Source: Aquila chrysaetos chrysaetos
Taxonomy: Eukaryota; Chordata; Aves; Accipitriformes; Accipitridae
Length of the DNA: 64,000 nt
Direction of reading: 5' to 3'
NCBI RefSeq assembly: GCF_900496995.4
Contig: NC_044019.1
Coordinates: forward strand, 4,747,501 to 4,811,500
The notes under the pieces were generated by a model that was given only the letters and a program-made list of their open reading frames with translations, had not been told where the DNA came from and did no database searches. Below are positions 11,779 through 23,872 of the stretch, piece by piece; within the stretch, counting starts at the first letter, position 1, and every line of letters begins with the position of its first letter. Position numbers and translations under genes: made by a program.

Positions 11779-14700
11779 GTAACGGGTCCGGCGGGCCGGC
11801 CGGGCCCCGCCCGCCCCCGCAGCCCCTCGTCCCTGCCAGCTATCCCCCCCGTCCCCCCTCCCCTGCCAGCTATTCCCCCCCCCGCCCCGGCCCCTTACCT
11901 CCCTTTCCTGTCAGTTTTTCTCCTCGTGCCCCCTGCTGTCCCCCTCGTTCCTGTCAGTTACCCCCACCGCAGGCCCTGTCAGGTGCCCACCCCCCTTCTT
12001 ATCTTCCCACACCGCCCCCTTTCCAGGAGCCTGACCCCATCCCTCTTAAGAAGCCCTCCTTTATCCAGCCCCTCATCCCCCCCCAGCCCTTCATCCCCCA
12101 TTTTCCCCATCCCTTCTGCCTGCCCTCCCCCTCTAACCAAGCACTTCTTTCCCCCCAGCCCTGTTGATACCTGCATCCTCTGGCTGGTACCTGCCCCTCT
12201 GCCAGGTTTAGCCCCTGCCTTTTTGACTTCTCTTTCCCCCCCTCCCACAGCTGGCACTCCCCTGTCCTCACTTTATTCTCCCCTTTCCTAAGGGCTGACT
12301 CTGCCCCGCTCCCTCCCCTGCTCACCTTTCCCTTGCTAAAGCCTTCATGTGAAACTTTCCCCTGCCCCAGTGGGTCTTCTGCAGCTGCTTTCCTTGGAGA
12401 GGAGATCAGCTTTTCCTCCTCTACCAGTGTCTGCTGGCTGAATTCCTTCCTGGAGCTACTGGGCCATCTGAGTCCTGGCATTGGGCTGTTACTTGTACTG
12501 GGGCTGAGGTGTTGTCTTGCATCTTCCCTCTCTTCCTGTGGATGGCCGTGTCAGCTGGAGGATGAAGGGTAGAGGTAGGATGCCAGCTCACAGGGCTGCT
12601 GGCTGAGCTATAAGCGCCATGTGGGCGAGCATCTGGGGGCATATCAAAGTTTCCTTGACACTACCGTCCTCTTGTACTGGGCCTGTCGGGTCTCAGATCC
12701 TACCTCTTCTCCTGTCCACCTCTCTTGCAAGCAACTCCTTCCTCTGTTGTTGGCTGGCTCCGTGTTCTGAGCCATCTGTCCTGGGGAGCGACTGCTGCTC
12801 CTGGCGACTCCTTCAGCTGTAGCAAAACCTTTTTATGAGGTGTCTGCTGCTAACCAGGTAACTTCCTCTTGTTTTGCTAGGTTTGTTAAAAAAATCTACC
12901 TATTTATGTGTATATATTTTAATTTGATCCGTGACCTCTTGGAAAGTCAAGGTAAAGAGGATAGGGAAAATAAGTTGTGAGGCTAAAGAAGCCTGCTGAG
13001 TGGGGTCCTAGGTGGTGTTTGGATGGGTGAAGTAATTTATAGATGCTTAAGGTAAGGGTCATAGGAATCTTCCTTTGGGATGAGTCGTGTATCTGCAAGG
13101 CTTGTAGTGTGCAGAGTGCTGGTTTTTTCAATGACCTTGAGTTTGGAGACTGAGAAACTTGGGTGCACCTAAACAGTTAGGAATTGGATTGCTTATTTAA
13201 GATTGCTAATTTGAGTCCTGCTGCTTTGTGGTGTTTCCTAGTGTTGATGGAGCTTTTCTGAAGGGCAGTGGTCCCCAGGTTTGAACTTTGAAGCCCATGT
13301 CTGCAGGGCACTTCTCTGTGTCCATGCATTGCTGTGTGTGTAGGTGAGGTAGGGGTGTGTGTGTGTAGGTGGCTCTGCGAGGGGAAAATACATTCAAGCA
13401 AAAGAGCAGCTCCCCAAATCCTAGCTGCAGTGGGAGCGTTCAGTATTAAAACCGACTGAATTTCTGTGTGCGTTATCAATGTTGAGGCTTTGTTTCCAGA
13501 CTTAGAGCAATTGTTTTGGGAAAATTAGAAGAGCCAGCTGGGGAAAGCCAGAGAATTTTGTTACTCCCCTTCCTCCCCATAGCCAGAAGCACCCTTTGAA
13601 GGTGTACTTTTCCAGGAGCTTAAGGGGCTCTTAAGTTACTGTCAGTGTAAATACAGCCTAGCAGATTTTGAGCCCACAGCCTGCAGAAATCTGTGGCTTG
13701 TTAATTTTTGACTGCAAATTTAAAGGCCAAGTGTTGCGAAAGTTCTTTTTCTGCCTCTGGAGCTTTGCATTGCAGGAACAGAAGAGTCCAATGAGCCAAC
13801 TACAGCTAACTGCAGGTGGGGTGGTCCTCTTTATGCTTCAGGGTGTAGTTTGAGAAGAGGCTGTTACTGTGGATGAGGTGACAGCTTTAACTGGATCCCA
13901 GGTTTTTAGTCCTGTCTGGGGTATTCCAGGCAGGTTTGGAACAGTGAGGGACGAGGGAAGGTTGTCCTTGCTTGGAATTGAGCACAGAGTTGTTCTTGAA
14001 GGTTGATGGAGAAACATGCTCCAGTGTCATCTAATAAATAATCAAAAAAGGTCATGATGATCTCTTACATGTAGCCAAAATGAAGCTGCTTGTGGGATCA
14101 TCACTGGTAGCAATAGTGCAGATTTATCCTAAATTGTTCTTGTCACTGGGACTTAATCCTCTCATGAGTTGGTTGTGCAGGTTTAGTTAAAAGCCAGAGA
14201 ACTGCCTGAATGGTTTAGGAAACAATATATCTAAAAGCAAACAGAATTTGCACGGTGGTTTTGCTGAAAGAGGAGCATCCTATACCAGTTTAAATGCCTT
14301 TAGTGGTAACAAGTGGACAGACTCTTTGAAGGGGCTTCATGGTCGGAAGCTTGTATGTGTCTAAGAAATTGGTGGTGTGGTTAATTCTTGTCTGATTTTT
14401 TTAAATATATTTTCCAGGAGACCTACAAGTCTTAGGGGATTTTATGCTTTATGCCAGGGTCAGTTTCTAATGTAATTGGAGATTGTTGATCTACATGTAC
14501 AATGGTGTGGTCAATATAGCCTTTAGTGTTAAGAGCACTTAATGCTTGTTTCATAGTAGGAGCTCTACACGTATTAACTCGTGAACTAGGTAATTATCAT
14601 ATTCATGGTGAACGTGAGTCTGGGATTGTGACCAGTTGTGGCTAATGAGCAAAGTCTGACCTGGAATGAGAATTTGGGACTTCTTAATTCTTTGTCTGTG

Positions 14701-17700
14701 ATTTTGTGATAATTTAAGGTTGCCAAAGCCTTTGCAGCTGTGGAATACCTGTTGAGCAACAAAAAATAGTATCGTGAATGCAAGAAAGGCTCTTAGACTT
14801 TTCTTGGCCAAGCATGTACATGTGTTCTGGGAGACCTGTAAGCATTTGTCAACATTCAGTCGCCAAACCAAGCCCTGTCTAGGCAAGAGAGACACCTTAG
14901 GCTCATGCATTCCTGTTTGACTGTTTTTTTTTTTCCAGGGCTGTCTTTTTTTTTTTAATGATCAAATGCTAAAAAGCATACATCAGCATCTCGGGTATAC
15001 TAGATGCTGAACAATTTGCCCACATACCCTTGGATGCTGGTATTAGTATGTTTAAAGCCAGTTTTGCATCAGATGTTCTGTTTTAAACTCTGGTTTATGC
15101 CACTTTGTCAAGCAAAGGGCTGATTTCATGGATGAGTTTCTTGACCTGTATCTTTTAAGAAACAGTTAAGATGTGTTCATCTCTTGTTGAGACCTGCTGA
15201 GTGATGATCTGTTGAGAGCACCTCTGAGTTACCGCAGCTGACAATGACCTGTCCAGAGAGTTGGGAAGTTCCATAACACATCTGTAATCCTAAAAACATT
15301 CACAGAAATAGCAAGCTCCTCTGTATTGCTGCGCTCCCCCGGCCAGTGTGTGTTTCAGAGTTCCAGAAAGTGTAAAATGCTGTGGCAGAGGAGACTTTGT
15401 TGGAGAGTAAGAGAATTTGAGTCTCTCTTAAGGAATGGTAGGTTTTGGGGGATTGGGTGTTTGTTCCCTCTGAGCATCCTGTTCATACAGACAAAGAGTG
15501 GATTTCTAGTGTATAAGTGGTTTTGCAGTAACTTATTTAGCAGTAAACTGGCTCGTTGGTATGGGTTATTTATGTCTGTAGAGTATGGAAGACCTGTATC
15601 ATTCCATGAACATGTATTTCTCCATGTGTGTCCTTCAGGTCATTTGGTGTCATTTCTTGCTAGATAGGAGTTGAATAAAAAAGGAGCTGTTTAGAAATTA
15701 GCCACAACTAGAGGTAGGAAATCTGAGAAAAATACTTCCAGGGCTCTTAAGAGAGCAGTGGGGCGTTTGTCAGTTGGGGGATGACTGCCTGCTTGGCTCT
15801 GGCATGGTATTAGTCCTCTTTGGGGTACTAAGATCAAAAGAAAACTAAACTGCCCTTAAAGAGGAAGAAAGGCAGTCCCTGCCTGGCAGGAAAGAAGACT
15901 TAGCCTGGTGCCACTTGGAGAGGGGCGACTGCAGACAGAGTCTGGGAATGTTGTGGGGAAGCGCCAAGAAGAGTGGAAAGCTGCAGGCAAGACTGAGGTG
16001 CTGAGATCCGCTGGAATATTGTCCCTCGTGTCTCTTGACAATGTACTTTGGCTTACTGGATCATTCACTTCTCTGGAAAAAGTTGTTTAACTGTCATCAG
16101 TCACTGGTCACAGGTTCCTGCAGAAAAGTGCTGTGTGAGGTTGGGTGGCTGGTGTGTTTAACAGGGCTGTGCGGAGCAGGAGGAAGGGAGCCTCGGGATA
16201 TAATCTTAGAGGTGAGAAGATTTTGGGTTTTATACAGTAAGTACCAGAGTCCCTCACCTGAGGGGTGAGCTGCTGAGGTGTTACAGAGCGATGGAAGGTC
16301 TGTCTGCCCTGTTGCAGCTATGGATGGAGAAAACACTTGCATATCCTGGAGGGTTTGTTTAAGGAGGCCAGTCTGTGGGGATCCAGCACAGGAGAAGGGC
16401 AGGTGGAGGCTTGTTAGCTGGAAAGGGTGTCTGGAGAAACTGGAGGAGAGAGATCACAGATACCATTCATCCCTGCATGTTTAGTCTATCCGAACTTGAA
16501 GCTGCTTTTTGAGTTAGCAGTCCTCTCGCTTGCAGAACTTAGCAGAAAACAGTGTCTGGAAACCACGTCCTCGTGGGTGTCTCCAGCAGTGTAGCTTATT
16601 TAGCCCAGCTGGCATGTTTATGTAGAGCTGGCCTTGGGCACAAGTAGCGATGTGTCTGTCCTGGTTTCCCGTGTTTACCTCTGAGCTGCAGAGTCAGCGG
16701 GATCCACCTGCCCTCGTGCCAAGGCGCTTTGCTGCAGGTGCCTGCTTCCTTTCCTTCCCAAGCTTGTGAGCTGTTCGTAAGAGCAGTTGTTGTTGTCCCC
16801 TTACAGACTCTGTCTCCATAAACAGGCAAAACAATACCTACACTAAGCTCATGTGGAAAGGCAGAGGATGGGTATCAAAATGTGATAGCTTAATCACCCT
16901 ACTACAAGAATTAGTGTGAAATACTGATGATCAAATGCAGTCACAGTGCTGCCTCTTGCTATTAAGCCTGGGATGAAGCAACTATTAACATAACATGAGA
17001 GTGAGTGAGAGTGAGGTTAAAGATGCTTAAAACATGAGGTGTCTTCCTGGGCATGCATGCTAGCTTTCCTGGTGCTGCTTCTGGAGTAAAAGGAATGTGG
17101 ATTACATACATACGTGATGGATAAATACGTACATACTAGCTCAGTTTCAGGCTGGCCAGTGGATTCTAAGGGAGCCCCAATTTATTCACTAAAATAGATG
17201 ATGGGCCCTAAAAAATGTCAGCTGATTTCTCCAACATCTGGGGGTGTGGGGTGTGCTGCTTCTGCCACGGTGAACTCAAGACGTGTGGCAGAGGCCGCTG
17301 GCTTACTGGACACATCTGCTGCAGAAACTAGACTTGGATGGTGGTGAGTTTGACCTGCTATGTGTACGTCTGGGGTTTGAATTGGTCCTGGTAAAAGGAC
17401 GGCCTCATTAGCCCTCGCTGGGCATGGACTGGGAGCAGGCTTGCCGTGCAAAGTCCTCCCATTGTCCTGACTTGCCTTGCTTTCAAGGCTTGCGCTCTCA
17501 TTGTGGGAATTTTATCAATTTTGTTCTCATCATACGTACAAAATGGGACTGGAATACAACAGTGAGGACTGCTTGTCTTCTGCTGTCTGCAGTAGGGATG
17601 TTCAGAGACCTGCAAACAGCTGTGCCTTTTCTCTGTGTGTTGTATTGGAGAGATCATATGGCTACCCTAAAAATCCTGTGTAGGAGCCCACTGCAAGAAA

Positions 17701-19128
17701 ACCCAAGTTTGTGTGGCTTTTCATGCTATCTGTAGGTCTAATGACGTTTCTGTGTTCACTGCAGAGCTGCCTAGAGGAGCCAGCTGTGTTAGGAAAGTGA
17801 TCTGAACTTCCACTTTGGATGAACTTTCATGTTTCCTCACAGAAAGCAATTCTTGGTACTTCATACCCATGGGGAAATGCCTACGTATGCACGCTAACAG
17901 TTTTTTGAAAGCAAATTGAAGCTGAAGCCCAGGGCTTTGGGGAATCTCAAGTGCAGGAGCCTCGTGGTTTTGCTGTGCAGTACGGCTGCACGTCCCTGAA
18001 GTTGCTAATGGTGGAAGCCCTCACTTTGCAGCAACCTGACAGATGAACCGGTAGAGAATCAGGCAGCGTTTGTCAAAACTTCTGCCTGACCTCAGCGGAG
18101 TTATTTGTTGCTGCGTTTCTGTGAAGTGTTCTTGTTTTAATGAATCAGCGTTTCCTCATTCAAAAGAGGACTCATTTGAAAATTTTGGCTTGTTCTGCTT
18201 GTGAATGCTTTTAAAGAGAATTTAAAACTATGGGGTTACATAGGACAAAATGTGTGTTTAAAAAAAAAAATAAATTTAAAGAGAACTGTAGAAATATCAA
18301 AATGGGACGGTACAGGGCCTGCGGTATGTAAATAAGGTGAATGACATCATTTCTTAGAGAATGACTGGTCCTTTGCTAGGCAGCCTGTCCAGAGCAGGGT
18401 TGTGACAATCACTCTGCAGTGTTTTCTAGCAGGTGTAGCTAATTCTATGGGGTTTAAATTATTTAGGTTAGTGCATTAAATATGGAACTCCATTAAGAGT
18501 GTGGAAAACTCTAATTTCTCTTGGAAATACAGCTTTAAATGATAGCCCCTTTTCTATTGCTAATGTAATTGGGTATTCAGATGATAGTGTCACCTGATGG
18601 TTGGCTGTTGTGATTTCTAAGGAACACTTATGCCCTTTTGGTTGGGTTGTTTTGGGTGGGTTTTTTTGGCTGGTAATCGAATGTAGTAAATGAGAGAGAA
18701 GAGGTGGCCAAAAATATTGATGCCTTGTTTATTCACAATATAATGTCTTGTTGCTTATAGAGTTTGGGAAATGTGAAATTGGACATGAGTGGACATGTAA
18801 TGGTGGGAGGCAAGCTGTGAAACAGGATGCTACCCTGGACTTGCCGGGTCTTTGCTGGCATAGAAACATGGCTTTTCTAGGCTGATGTAGTCCTGGAGCT
18901 CTGCTCATTGTGAATTTCCCCACAAATTAGGGATGGCCTTTTAAGTCAGATGTTCTTCAGTCTTGTGTTGTTCCTTGCCATCCTTGAGTTTCTTCAAGAA
19001 GCCTTTATACAAAACTTTTCAGTTCTTAGCCACCTCTATTTTTTGAAAATAAAGTACTTGACATTGTATATGAATGGCCTAATATGTTTGTATGCCTGCC
19101 TTTGTTCCTTCCCTGTTCTGTCCTGCAG
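11779..19128 (+). other. WDTC1: WDTC1 intron 1
   Basis: The inferred first intron is 7.35 kb long. Its first 500 bases (about 11800-12310) are strongly pyrimidine-rich on the plus strand, with repeated ccctgccagctattcccc-like strings. The rest is ordinary A+T-balanced sequence with a short TG run near 13330-13370. No coding exon or intact mobile element was recognised. It ends at a clear acceptor (ctgttctgtcctgcag). Confidence 0.55.
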
Positions 19129-19276
19129 GTAATTAAATGCCCTTAGTGTGGATCTTTGCTCTGTTGGCATGCTTGGATGCACAGCAGCTCTTCCGATAGC
19201 TTCTTTTCGTCTGCCCCATTGCAAGAAGATGGCAAAAGCAAACATTACCAGAGACATCATCCACAGACAGATCAAG
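19129..19276 (+). CDS. WDTC1: WDTC1 exon 2, with start codon (CDS from 19229)
   Basis: The acceptor tcctgcag is at 19128 and the donor AAG|GTATGT at 19276. Bases 19129-19228 are leader. The coding part (residues 1-16, MAKANITRDIIHRQIK) starts at 19229. A further in-frame ATG at 19169 would add 20 residues, and an out-of-frame ATG at 19137 opens a 20-codon frame ending at 19199. Confidence 0.92.
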
Positions 19277-22200
19277 GTATGTGTTAGTCAAGTGTTTGCT
19301 TGTGTTAGGTGGAGAGCAGATGGAGAATCAGTGTTCATGCTGGATTGGGAAATACTGATGTTGTTGCCTTTACTTCTGAAAAGATCTCTGCTACTTATGT
19401 ATTGATAAGCTGTATAAGAAGCTTAAGAGAACAAACGCCTAAGGCCTCTCACTATCCTTAATGAAGAGCTGGGATGAAGTATGGCATGACAGGAATACAG
19501 TTCTTCTCCCTAGCAGGAGCGCACTGTGCTAGTTTGACATCAGCAGGTCTGTTCCTTTTGAGTACAACATTGAAGAGAGAAATATGGCTGCTTGTGTTTG
19601 GGCACCATAAAGGACCCTTAGCTAGCTTCCCTCATGAGTTTTCTGTCTGCTTCTTTATGTGTTCTCTTCGTGTGATCTTGCCATCAAAGGTATTTTCTGA
19701 CTGTAGTAAAGCTAATGATTTCTGTCTCAGTCTCTTTCTGTCTCTTTTTCATTATAAAGAGTGGTGTGTTGCTTCCTTTGTGTAGGGAAAAACTTCTACG
19801 GTGGTTGGATCAGTCATCTGATGGCTGCATTTGTGAAATATCTCTTAACGTGAAAGGACTAGCTACAGCAGACACAATAGGCAATTATTGCTTGGACTCA
19901 GAGGCCTTAAATCATTTGCAGCTTTGCTGGTAATCAGCATTCACGAAAGTGGTCTGTTGGTGGCCAGAATAAGGAACTAGGAGCTTGAATGCTCACTTCA
20001 CTTCGCAGTTTGGTACCAAACTTTGTATTATAAGCTTGTGATTTAATCCATGTGCAAAGACTTATTTTGCTGCTCTAACAAGGAAGGGATGGTTCTGTGG
20101 TTAGAGCATTAGCCTGGGACTTTTTCATAGTGTCTGCTCTGTTAGGCTTTCATTTGTGACCTTGGGAAGATTGCAAGTCTGACAGTTCCTTGTAGGCAAA
20201 GCAATATCCTACTGCACAGACCTCACAAAGCCACTGAGGTTGCAACAGCAAGGCAATTATAACTGCAGCACCTTGCACTGGGCCTAGCAGTGTTTTGGGA
20301 ATGCTAGCCATAAAAAATATGTCAAGGGATTTGAAGTTTGTAATGGAAGTTACTACAAAAAGCCTGTTCTGTTTGATTTTTTCCTCCAATCCCCTAGTAT
20401 CTCCATTTTGTTTTCAAATAGCTTTTATTGTGTGTCTGCTCTATGACTACTAACATGTTCCTAGTACCATTAGTGTAATTTTTGACATTAGTGTTCTCAT
20501 CTCTTCTCAAATGGTGATAACAAAGACTTAAGTTGTCTTCACCTGACGATAGCATGGCATGGGATGGGACCGAGGCTGGATCAGGTCCTAGGAAGGAATC
20601 TCCTTGGACATTAGATGTTCCATCCAAAATATGACTTGCATTCCCTTTTTCTTTCTGCCTGCCTCTGCAGTTGGCCTTCTTTCATCGAAGCCATCTGCTA
20701 ATGCATCTGTGAACCCTGTGAGATCACAGGGGAAACAACTGTCCTGCTTTTCTTCACCTTCATTTGTACTGACGCAGTTCTGTGGCAGCTGTTCTCTTCC
20801 CTGTAGAACAGGCTGTGCTGTGGTACTGCAGCTACATGCTCCCACTCCATTGCTGATGAAATAAGCCATCTCTAGAGGATGCTGTCCAGTTACGTTCCCC
20901 AATACTTTGCCCCATGGTGGTGGTGCTTTAGGACAGATTCTGTGTAATGGCAGACTTCTTCTCAGCAGCTGTGGTCTAGTACTGCAGTCCTCAGGAGTGA
21001 GTTGCTTCTGAAATGGTTGCCAAGGCATAATGACAGGCATTCCCAAGCTCTTCTCTATCTTCTGTTTCTGGCCCAAAGTAGGCAACTTATACTGTCTTAG
21101 TGTGGGCTTCTCAAACCTTGTCTTGGCTACCCATCTGCAGCCTGGCAATTAGATAAACATCATTTTAAACCAATTCAGGAGCAAGGGTTACAAACTGCCT
21201 ACCTGGAGGTCATGCAAATGATGTCTCCCTACTACGGGACAGGTACCTGATGCTATGGACACCCCAATACCTGGCAAGGTCCCTGCTTGATTTTTAAAGT
21301 TCTTGAATCTTCTCTTAAGGGAAAAAGGAGTGTTTTGTTTGCTGTAGTCAGGCTCTTGTTTGCTTTGTGCAGGAGAGGGGTGCACTGGGCTTCGAACGAC
21401 ACTATCATGTCACTGATCCATTCATTCGACGCCTGGGCCTAGAAGCAGAATTGCAGGTAAGTGGGCAGTGTTTAAAGAGCAAACTGAGCTGCTTGTTGTA
21501 CAACTTCCTGCAGAAAAGACAGCATGCAGGAGTCTACGGGATTCTGTCTCTTGTATGGGATAGATACTGATTACTTAGTCCCCTAAACTGCATTAGAGCT
21601 AGGAATAGCTCAGTGAGATTTTTTGTGAGCTTTCTGCATTACCTATTGCACCTACAAGAGAGCCTTTAACAGGTGTGTATCAGCTAATCCCAACAGTGGT
21701 GCCTGAAGAAGGCAATTGCCAATTGTTCAGGATACTCGGCTCTAATGCTGAAGTGTGTAACGTGTTGCCTAAAGAATAGGTTGTTGTATTGCTGTCTGAC
21801 ATGGCTTAAAAAGATCTTAAGATTATCTTAGTTTGGGGGAGGAAAGGATTCTTTTGTCCGCCCTTTTCAATTGCATCTCCCATATCAGACGCTACTGCAT
21901 GCTCCCCTAGTCTTTCCTGGTACAGTTGTTAGTTAATTTGGATGAAGATGGATGATATAGTCACCCAGCAGCAAGGTGCTTCTAAAGAGTTATCAAAAGT
22001 GCATTTTCCCTGCGTTCCCAGAGAACCTGTACATGTAATTTGTCAGCCTAGCCAAGGGCTTTTGAAGCAAAGTCACCTTTCCATGTGTACAGCAGGATTT
22101 CATCTGTAGCCTCCGAGACTAAACTGCCATTTTATTCAACGCTACTTTTTTTTTTTTTTATTTGTTTCACTTTGCCTTTTCTACCCCAACTGCTATAGCA

Positions 22201-23837
22201 TATCTGTCTTTTCTGGAGGTGCTTATTTGCCATGTGGGTGTTTTTTTGCAGGGTTGGAATAAAAAAACCTGCTTGTATTGGAACAAGTTGTTATGTGTGG
22301 GGAGCTCACTATGTCCTTGTCTTAGAACAGCTCTGTTTGATAAGTCTGAAGTTTGTGTAATACCATCTTCCCTTTTTTTTTTCTCAGGGTCACTCTGGGT
22401 GTGTCAACTGTCTAGAATGGAATGAAAAAGGAGAGTAAGTGTGTGGCTTGATTCGAGGGATCAACAAACTGATAACCCCAGGTTCTCCCAAGTGTAGGAT
22501 GTAGGTCATCTTATCATAAGCAGCTGCTTCCCATTCCTAGTAAAGTGGAGCTCAGGCTCAAAGTTTTGAACTGTAGTAGAGCTCACGCTTCAAAAGAAGC
22601 TTTATTTTGTTAAATATATCTGGATATTATTAGAAATGCCCCTTTAGTGAGTTCAGAAGGGAAATGGTCAGACTAAGAAGTGGAGATTGAAGGCTGCTTC
22701 TCTTCTCTTAAGTGGTATTATGGATTATAATGGATCTTTAGGATTTACCCAGCTGGTAGTGACATTTCCCCACCCCCTTCACCATGCTGTTAAAAGCTTC
22801 TGCTGGGGGACAAATATATAAGGGAGGGAGGCAGAATGTTTACCCCTTTGCAGTTGTAGAGGGAAACTGAACATAAGAGCATTTCTGTTAACCAAGTGGA
22901 ATAAAGAGTATCTGCTTGAGAAATGACTAGATGGAAGGAAGAGCATGTATTTCTTGATTACAAGATCCAAAGTCTGCTGTCTGATACTCTTCAGAGTTAT
23001 TTACCAGTAAAAGTTTCATGTACTTGAAAGAGATCTAGCTACAAGGAAATAAGTTTAAAACAGCTGATAGTTGCAGATGTCAAATTCTTTTGCTTCAAAT
23101 GAAGATAGATGTACAAGGCAAACAGCGCTTTGCAATACCGCTGCCACACCCTGCACTTAAAAAGCAGTCTGTGAATCACTAAATGAGCCCTGGTTTGGGA
23201 CTGCTTGGGCACATCCGAAGTCCAGGAATGAATGTCTTGGCTTGGGTTTGGGGATGATGTGGAGCAGTTAATGCAGCCAGGCTAATAAGGAAAATGGAGG
23301 CCCTGCATTTTGTTGTTGACCAAATGCTCCTATTGTTTTCCCCTGTGCCGTCTGAATCTGTGGTGAGCTGGTTCACTGAGCTAAACCAACGAAAAACACT
23401 CGCTTGATTTTTCTATGGAGTTGATGTTTGGCTGGTTTAGCTCCCTGAACTGGCTGAATGGATTGGTGCATGGGGAGCAACAAGAACACATAGCTGAGAA
23501 AAGAGAGAGGAAGTGGGCTTCTTAGAGCTGAATTAACTTAATGGCTGTCTGTGGTCAAACCACTCTAAGAAATTGGTCACAGCTTAGAACAGAAGAATAC
23601 ATGATGCATACTTCTCTTCTGTGTCTTTTAGCTTGTTGGCCTCTGGCTCTGATGACCAGCATACCATTGTCTGGGATCCTCTGCACCACAAGAAACTCCT
23701 TTCTATGCACACAGGACATACTGCAAACATCTTTTCTGTCAAGGTACATGGTTAGAAGGAATGAACGGCTAACAAAATCAGTAACCTAAGCAGCAAGAGA
23801 ATAGATCCTTGCTGGGAAATGTTTTCCTGCAAGCAAT

Positions 23838-23872
<35 letters not shown>

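Larger units (their letters stand above)
10870..11815 (+). promoter_or_regulatory. WDTC1: CpG island and promoter of WDTC1
   Basis: This CpG-dense block has no TATA box. It contains ACTACAACTCCCAGC at 11266-11280, which matches the ACTACAA-containing ZNF143/STAF site. It also has a GC box GGGGCGG at 11385-11391, an ETS-like TTCCGGAAA near 11421, and a perfect NRF1 palindrome GCGCATGCGC at 11502-11511. The set is typical of broad housekeeping promoters. Transcription probably starts between 11300 and 11560. Confidence 0.75.

Noticed and set aside
20090-20135. Possible tRNA gene (gtggttagagcattagcc resembles an A box)
   Set aside because: No B box at the right distance and no cloverleaf could be drawn. 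The following tgtgaccttggg points to a MIR-type SINE.
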